DNA from: Bacteroidota bacterium | GTDB taxonomy: Bacteria; Bacteroidota; Bacteroidia; Chitinophagales; Chitinophagaceae | DNA length: 64,000 bases | NCBI GenBank assembly: GCA_018267545.1 | Contig: JAFDYG010000466.1 | Span: 124,001-188,000 of the forward strand | Direction: 5' to 3' | Shown: positions 59,555 through 64,000 of the stretch, piece by piece | How the letters are laid out: every line of letters starts with the position of its first letter | Position numbering within the stretch: position 1 is the first letter of the stretch | Notes under the pieces: model-generated | Database searches by the model: none | What the model was told of the DNA's origin: nothing | The model's input: the letters and a program-made list of their open reading frames with translations, nothing else | Translations under genes and position numbers: made by a program

Positions 59555-60907
59555 ATGACCATGATCTCACCTACTTCGATTTTGGCCCCTGTTGGGGCGA
59601 AAATTTCGGCTCCGATTGGGGCAAATCAACGGATACAATTTCTCGATGCGTTAAGGGGCATGGCCGTCTTTGGCATCCTCATCATGAACATCATGAGCAT
59701 GGGCCAGCCCGTTTACTTCTATGATATGATGGATATGCGGCAGCCGGTGAGCGGAGCCAATCTGTGGGCCTGGCTGTTGGAATCGGGTCTCTTCGAAGGT
59801 GCGATGAGGGGTATGTTTTCCCTGCTCTTCGGCGCGGGTACCATCCTGCTGCTCGAGCGGCTGGAGCGTACCGACAGGGGTACGGGTCCCGCGGATGTAT
59901 ATTATCGAAGAATTTTGCTTCTGATCGGTTTGGGTCTGTTCAACTCATGGGTGCTGCTGTGGTTTGGAGATATCCTATACCTGTATGGAATATCGGCTTT
60001 ATTGATCTTCCCTTTCCGAAAACTTTCGCCGAAGCAGCTGCTGATTCCCATCAGCATTGTGCTGGTGCAGGGAGTTGCGCAGGAATCGATGAGGCTGCAT
60101 TCGAGCCAGGAGACAATTACCAAGGGCCGTCAGGCGGAAGCATTGAAGGCCCGGAAGCAAAAACTTACGGAGGCACAGCAGGCGGACCTGGATAAATACG
60201 AAGGTTTTGTAAAGCAGCACAGCAAAGAAGGCGTTGCCCAGTCTGCCGAAAAGATGACGGGTAAGCTACAAAGCCGGAATCTATCTACCATCGTGTCCTA
60301 TATATGGGGCTGGAATTCGACCTTCGACAAGGTCGCGATCTATGACCTGAGCGACATGCTGGTCTTCTTTTTCATCGGCATGGCGCTCTTCAAATGGGGT
60401 TTCTTCGAGGGACGATTGCGCAACAGCACCTATTGGGTCATTGCTCTCGTCGGGGTCGGGATCGGACTTGGGATAAATTATTTCAGGATTAGCGACAACT
60501 ACAATAGCCGGTTCGACTATGTAAAAATCGTCGAAAAGAGCTGGCCGGTGGCTACCTATCAATTGAGAAGAGTGTTCCAGGTGGTCGGGTATCTGAGCGT
60601 GCTGGTCCTGCTTTATAAAAACAATATTTTCCGCCGCTGTTTCGACCTGCTGGCGCCCGTAGGAAAGATGGCGCTGACGAACTACCTCCTGCAGTCTTTG
60701 ATTGCGGAGATCTTATTCTATGGGTGCGGTGTGTATGGCCGGCTGCAGCGGTATCAGCTGCTGGAGGTGACTGCGGCGGTTTGGGTATTTGAGGGTGTGT
60801 TAAGTCATGTATGGATGCGGTATTTTTATTTTGGCCCGGTGGAGTGGGCCTGGCGGAGCCTTACTTATCTTAAAAAACAGCCGATGAGGAAGGCGGCAAT
60901 GCCTTAA
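59555..60907 (+). CDS. DUF418 (YeiB-like) membrane protein
   Basis: This 450-residue protein has about 10 membrane helices. The family opening RIQFLDALRGMAVFGILIMNI is at residues about 26-46, and the DUF418 C-terminal part contains PVGKMALTNYLLQS near 369. The first 25 residues carry a small internal duplication (ILAPVGAKISAPIGAN). A soluble, charged insert (about 190-240) with AEALKARKQKLTEAQQ interrupts the helices. Family members are integral membrane proteins of unknown function, sometimes near transport or wall genes. It diverges from the propeller kinase; the next gene starts 22 bases downstream. Confidence 0.88.
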   Translation: MTMISPTSILAPVGAKISAPIGANQRIQFLDALRGMAVFGILIMNIMSMGQPVYFYDMMDMRQPVSGANLWAWLLESGLFEGAMRGMFSLLFGAGTILLLERLERTDRGTGPADVYYRRILLLIGLGLFNSWVLLWFGDILYLYGISALLIFPFRKLSPKQLLIPISIVLVQGVAQESMRLHSSQETITKGRQAEALKARKQKLTEAQQADLDKYEGFVKQHSKEGVAQSAEKMTGKLQSRNLSTIVSYIWGWNSTFDKVAIYDLSDMLVFFFIGMALFKWGFFEGRLRNSTYWVIALVGVGIGLGINYFRISDNYNSRFDYVKIVEKSWPVATYQLRRVFQVVGYLSVLVLLYKNNIFRRCFDLLAPVGKMALTNYLLQSLIAEILFYGCGVYGRLQRYQLLEVTAAVWVFEGVLSHVWMRYFYFGPVEWAWRSLTYLKKQPMRKAAMP

Positions 60908-60929
60908 TTTAGGACCATAATTCAAACGA

Positions 60930-63503
60930 ATGGTCAAGCGGTCCCTGTTATTTTTGTTGTTCTTCCCTGTACGCATTTTATTGGCCCAGTCTTCCGGATA
61001 TCATAGCTCCGACTACGACGACAGCACGTTGATGAGGGAGGGCGCTTCTGCGCTCATGCCTTACAACCGGCTGGTGCAGTCGGCGGGGAAGGTGATTACG
61101 TTTGGTGAACCCGCAGCGGAGAATCATGCGCTGGATGTGGCGATCATGCCGGACAGCCAGCACGTGGTGGTGGAGGATCGTTATGGCGTGGTCGTGCTGG
61201 ATGGGAAGGACGTTGTCGCTCGATGGAATTATACTTCGGAAGCCTCGGTCCGGGGGTGGATGAGCACGTATTCGGGTATCAAGAGCTTTGTTTACGAGGG
61301 ACATACCTATATCGTCTGGGGGGCGGACCATCTTGCCGATGGCGCCGTGATGATCGCCGAATGGGATGGGAAGAGCGTGTCTTATGTTTCGAAAATCAAC
61401 GTCAAGGCGCTGCATTTGCGTGAGGCGCCGTTGCCGAACGATATTGCGGTCCGGTTCGAGGAGGGAGCGCCATACCTGTATGTGGTGCTGAATGGGAATA
61501 ATCAGCTGTTGAAGATACGGTTTAAGGAGCGGGAGGTTGTTTGGTCGGCGGTAACGGGGGTGGCTCCGTTTGGGGTCCGTGTCCTGGGCGATCGTGTCTA
61601 TGTCACCAACTGGGCGGGCGAGCAGGTTAGCGACAGCAGCCGGGAACATGCGGGGACGCCCTGGGGGAGCGCTTATACCGACCCTCGTACGGGCGCGACG
61701 GCGAGGGGGAGTCTTTCCGTGTTCGATGCGGGCAGCGGTTCGCGGCTGCAGGAGGTTTTGCTGGGATTGCATCCGAATGCCATTGTAGCTAGTCCGGATG
61801 GAGCCTATCTATACATCGCCAATGGGAACAGTGACTATGTCAGTGTTTTCGACGTGCGGCAGGGTGTAGTGAAGGACTCCATTGCCGTGGGGCTTTTCTC
61901 GGGAAGCATTACGTATTATGGGAGCAGTCCGAATGCGCTTGTGCTGGATGGGGATATGTTATACGTCGCCAATGGAATGGACAATGCGGTATGTGTGGTT
62001 CGGCTTGGAGAGCAGGGGAAGGTGCTGGGGTATATTCCGACGGAAGCGTACCCGGGCGGGCTGACGCTTTTGAACGGCGAGCTGTATGTGGCCAATATCG
62101 AAGCGAAGGGCTCGCGTGTCTTGTCGAGCTATGGCGGGACCAGCGCCTACCAGATTCACCAGGAGCTGGCCTCGGTGAGTGTCATACCGCTGCCGAAGAA
62201 GCGGCAGCTTCGGTCCTTTACGCGGGCGGTGCGGCAACATGGGCTGTATTTCAGACTCGCCGTGACGAACCGGCTGCCGAGGCGGGGTGTGGCTCCGCGG
62301 CCGGTGCCGGAGCGGATCGGAGAGCCTTCGGTATTCAAGCATGTCGTTTATATTATTAAAGAAAACAAAACCTACGACCAGGTATATGGAGATATGCCGC
62401 AGGGGCGTGGGAGTGCGAAGCTGTGTGTCTATGGCGACAGCGTGACGCCGAATCAACACCGGCTGGCTAGTGCCTTCTCGCTCATGGATAATTATTATGC
62501 ATCGGGTAAATGCAGCGCAGAGGGGCACCAGTGGGCCGACGCGGCTATGGTGTCGGACTATATGGAGAAGAACGTGCGGGCCTGGTTCAGGAGCTATCCG
62601 CACCGGCAGGACGATGCGCTGGTATACAATAAAAACGGATTTATCTGGAACAACGCGATGGACCATGGCAAGAAGGTAAAAGTTTACGGCGAGGCCTGTA
62701 CTACCGTCTATGACCATTCGCTTCGTTGGAACGATATCTATCAGAAATACGTCAATCGTATCGACCAGGGGTTTACCAATACGACTACGATCGGCCGGAT
62801 TCGACCCATTATCCATCCCAGCTATCCGGATTGCGACAATCTTGTCTTTACGGACCAATTGCGCGCGGAGATTTTTATCGCGGACTGGAAACGCGCTTCG
62901 GATGCTGCCGGCGATAGTCTGCCGGACCTGATGGTAGTCTCGCTGCCGAACGATCATACGGCGGGAACCTCTCCGGATTTTCCCGTGCCGAGGGCGATGG
63001 TTGCCGATAACGATTTGGCCGTGGGGCGTATCATCGATGCGATCTCGCACAGCCGGTTTTGGGATAGTACGGTGGTCTTTGTCACGGAGGACGACTCGCA
63101 GTCGGGCTGGGATCATATCTCGCCGTATCGGACGACGGGGCTTGTGATCAGTCCTTATTCGGTTTTGGGCCGGGCGGTTCATACGAACTATAACCAGACG
63201 GGCATGGTCAGGACGATCGAGCAGATCCTGGGGATACCGCCGATGAATGTCATCGATGCGACGGCCTTGCCGCTCTTCGATTGTTTCACCGACAAGAAAT
63301 CTTCCTTTGTCTATACGCATGCGCCGACGAATATTCCGTTGGATTTGATGAATAAGCCGCTTGCGGGACTGCAGGGTAAGGCTGCTTACTATGCAAAGCA
63401 GTCGCGTAAGGTGTTTAAGGATGTGGATGGGGGAGAGGATGAGCTGATGAATCAAATTTTGTGGTTCGATGCGATGGGGGAGGCGGAGTATCCGGGACGT
63501 TAA
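60930..63503 (+). CDS. YncE-type propeller/phosphoesterase fusion
   Basis: This 857-residue protein has a signal peptide, a seven-bladed YncE-like beta-propeller (about residues 50-430; blades include LHPNAIVASPDGAYLYIANG) and a C-terminal phosphoesterase domain (about 470-830). The phosphoesterase domain shows YIIKENKTYDQVYGDMPQGRG, SLPNDHTAGTSP and VFVTEDDSQSGWDHISPYR, consistent with metal-dependent phosphoesterases of the acid phosphatase/phospholipase C group. The propeller probably binds a substrate or partner. It is expected in the periplasm or on the surface. Close spacing suggests co-transcription with the DUF418 gene. Confidence 0.88.
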   Translation: MVKRSLLFLLFFPVRILLAQSSGYHSSDYDDSTLMREGASALMPYNRLVQSAGKVITFGEPAAENHALDVAIMPDSQHVVVEDRYGVVVLDGKDVVARWNYTSEASVRGWMSTYSGIKSFVYEGHTYIVWGADHLADGAVMIAEWDGKSVSYVSKINVKALHLREAPLPNDIAVRFEEGAPYLYVVLNGNNQLLKIRFKEREVVWSAVTGVAPFGVRVLGDRVYVTNWAGEQVSDSSREHAGTPWGSAYTDPRTGATARGSLSVFDAGSGSRLQEVLLGLHPNAIVASPDGAYLYIANGNSDYVSVFDVRQGVVKDSIAVGLFSGSITYYGSSPNALVLDGDMLYVANGMDNAVCVVRLGEQGKVLGYIPTEAYPGGLTLLNGELYVANIEAKGSRVLSSYGGTSAYQIHQELASVSVIPLPKKRQLRSFTRAVRQHGLYFRLAVTNRLPRRGVAPRPVPERIGEPSVFKHVVYIIKENKTYDQVYGDMPQGRGSAKLCVYGDSVTPNQHRLASAFSLMDNYYASGKCSAEGHQWADAAMVSDYMEKNVRAWFRSYPHRQDDALVYNKNGFIWNNAMDHGKKVKVYGEACTTVYDHSLRWNDIYQKYVNRIDQGFTNTTTIGRIRPIIHPSYPDCDNLVFTDQLRAEIFIADWKRASDAAGDSLPDLMVVSLPNDHTAGTSPDFPVPRAMVADNDLAVGRIIDAISHSRFWDSTVVFVTEDDSQSGWDHISPYRTTGLVISPYSVLGRAVHTNYNQTGMVRTIEQILGIPPMNVIDATALPLFDCFTDKKSSFVYTHAPTNIPLDLMNKPLAGLQGKAAYYAKQSRKVFKDVDGGEDELMNQILWFDAMGEAEYPGR

Positions 63504-63516
63504 TGGGGTTTGTGCG

Positions 63517-64000
63517 TTAGCGGGTTGTTGGTGGGATCCAGGGCGCTCCGATTTTTTCGCGCTGCCAGAAGTCGGGGCTGCCGGGGGGTGCGAAGCGGTA
63601 GCGGTAGAGGATGGCGCGGATATAACGGGGTGGGTGGTCTGGGAATGGATTGCCCGCGAAGAGGCTGAGGGTCTTGGGGTCGTTTTTTAATAGTTTTTGG
63701 ATTAGTGCCTGGGTCCATGGATAATCGTCGGGTGTCGACATGGCGGCAAACCAGAGCTGCCAGTCGAGTCTTAGCTGATAGGGGGCGATCTGGGCCGGGC
63801 GTTCGTTGGTGGCTACTGGGAGCCCTTTGTAGGAATAAGCTTGCCAGTGTGCATTTTCATCCGGTGTGGTGTCGTTAGTTCCTTCGAAGACGATGTTGAA
63901 ACGTTCCTGTCCTACCGAGCCAAAGGCTCCATAAGTATTCACAAGATTTAGCGGGTCGTAAGACGTATTCATCACCTGGCTGGGTGAAATCATGTTTAAG
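63517..64000 (-). CDS. Lipase maturation factor-like protein, 5' end outside window
   Basis: The frame is open to the right edge and encodes 160 C-terminal residues. Segments DPLNLVNTYGAFGSVGQERFNIVFEGT, APYQLRLDWQLWFAAM and PFPDHPPRYIRAILYRYRF are the conserved C-terminal domain of lipase maturation factor (LMF1) family proteins. In animals these assist folding of lipases; bacterial members are multi-helix membrane proteins of unclear role. The membrane part would lie beyond 64000. The stop is 13 bases from that of the convergent propeller/phosphoesterase gene. Confidence 0.85.
   Translation of the reverse strand, partial: LNMISPSQVMNTSYDPLNLVNTYGAFGSVGQERFNIVFEGTNDTTPDENAHWQAYSYKGLPVATNERPAQIAPYQLRLDWQLWFAAMSTPDDYPWTQALIQKLLKNDPKTLSLFAGNPFPDHPPRYIRAILYRYRFAPPGSPDFWQREKIGAPWIPPTTR

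Noticed and set aside
61959-63455. 498-codon open frame antisense to the propeller/phosphoesterase gene
   Set aside because: Arg/His/Ile-rich shadow translation with no recognisable domain, fully covered by a well-supported gene.

Overview
The window looks like a chromosomal segment of a moderately GC-rich member of the Bacteroidota, most likely Chitinophagaceae. It carries three SusC/SusD outer-membrane nutrient pairs, an ECF sigma/FecR pair, many Cys-lipobox lipoproteins, a T9SS-type C-terminal sorting domain, ATPase-less MacB-like permeases, and promoters of the Bacteroidota TAnnTTTG type. No rRNA, tRNA, CRISPR array, transposase or phage structural gene was recognised, and no gene-free stretch exceeds 300 bases.

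Layout. 1-4.6 kb (minus): a tightly coupled operon of membrane proteins with a metallophosphoesterase, then a large FtsX/MacB-like permease. 4.6-7.3 kb (plus): an NHL-repeat lipoprotein that has lost its ATG (now ACG) and a DUF218/YdcF-like exported protein. 7.5-12.5 kb: SusC/SusD pair 1. 12.6-24.6 kb: ECF sigma factor, FecR anti-sigma factor, STN-type SusC, SusD, thioredoxin-fold protein, S9 peptidase and metallophosphoesterase, which reads as a sigma/anti-sigma controlled uptake-and-processing locus, probably for peptides. 24.6-28.5 kb: a scarred accessory island with a truncated sigma factor, a DUF4143 ATPase behind three 22-bp repeats, an N-terminally truncated excisionase-like HTH protein, a phosphatase C-terminal remnant, and a zeta-type toxin followed by a small overlapping likely antitoxin gene. 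28.5-31.1 kb (minus): histidine kinase, OmpR-type regulator and GNAT acetyltransferase. 31.2-38.3 kb: a secreted BSP-type metalloprotease, convergent with a SusC/SusD/fasciclin/DUF5007-like cluster whose terminator lies inside the protease reading frame.

38.4-42.7 kb: small stress or detoxification genes (VOC protein, AraC regulator, haloperoxidase-like hydrolase, pirin, DoxX, Crp-family regulator). This stretch contains a deletion scar in which pirin and a facing lipoprotein gene appear to have lost their 3' ends. 42.8-49.4 kb: a standalone SIR2-like protein (possible NADase defence gene), a secreted glycosidase-like protein of unknown activity, two tiny proline-rich proteins, an exported protein resembling the proteasome/HslV N-terminus, and a second MacB-like permease. 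49.6-59.4 kb: a SnoaL-like lipoprotein, a large M36 metallopeptidase with a sorting domain, and a minus-strand group of di-haem peroxidase, small lipoprotein, LytTR regulator and propeller-type histidine kinase. 59.5-64 kb: a DUF418 membrane protein, a YncE-propeller/phosphoesterase fusion, and the 3' end of a lipase-maturation-factor-like gene running off the window.

Functionally the segment is dominated by envelope import, secreted hydrolases and their regulators. The most unusual features are the ACG start, the deletion/frameshift scars near 40.7-40.9 kb, the zeta toxin/small antitoxin pair, the phased repeats upstream of the DUF4143 ATPase, the Ntn-hydrolase-like exported protein, a 51-bp inverted repeat upstream of the STN-type SusC, and a recurrent -7-like box placed only 3-7 bases before start codons.
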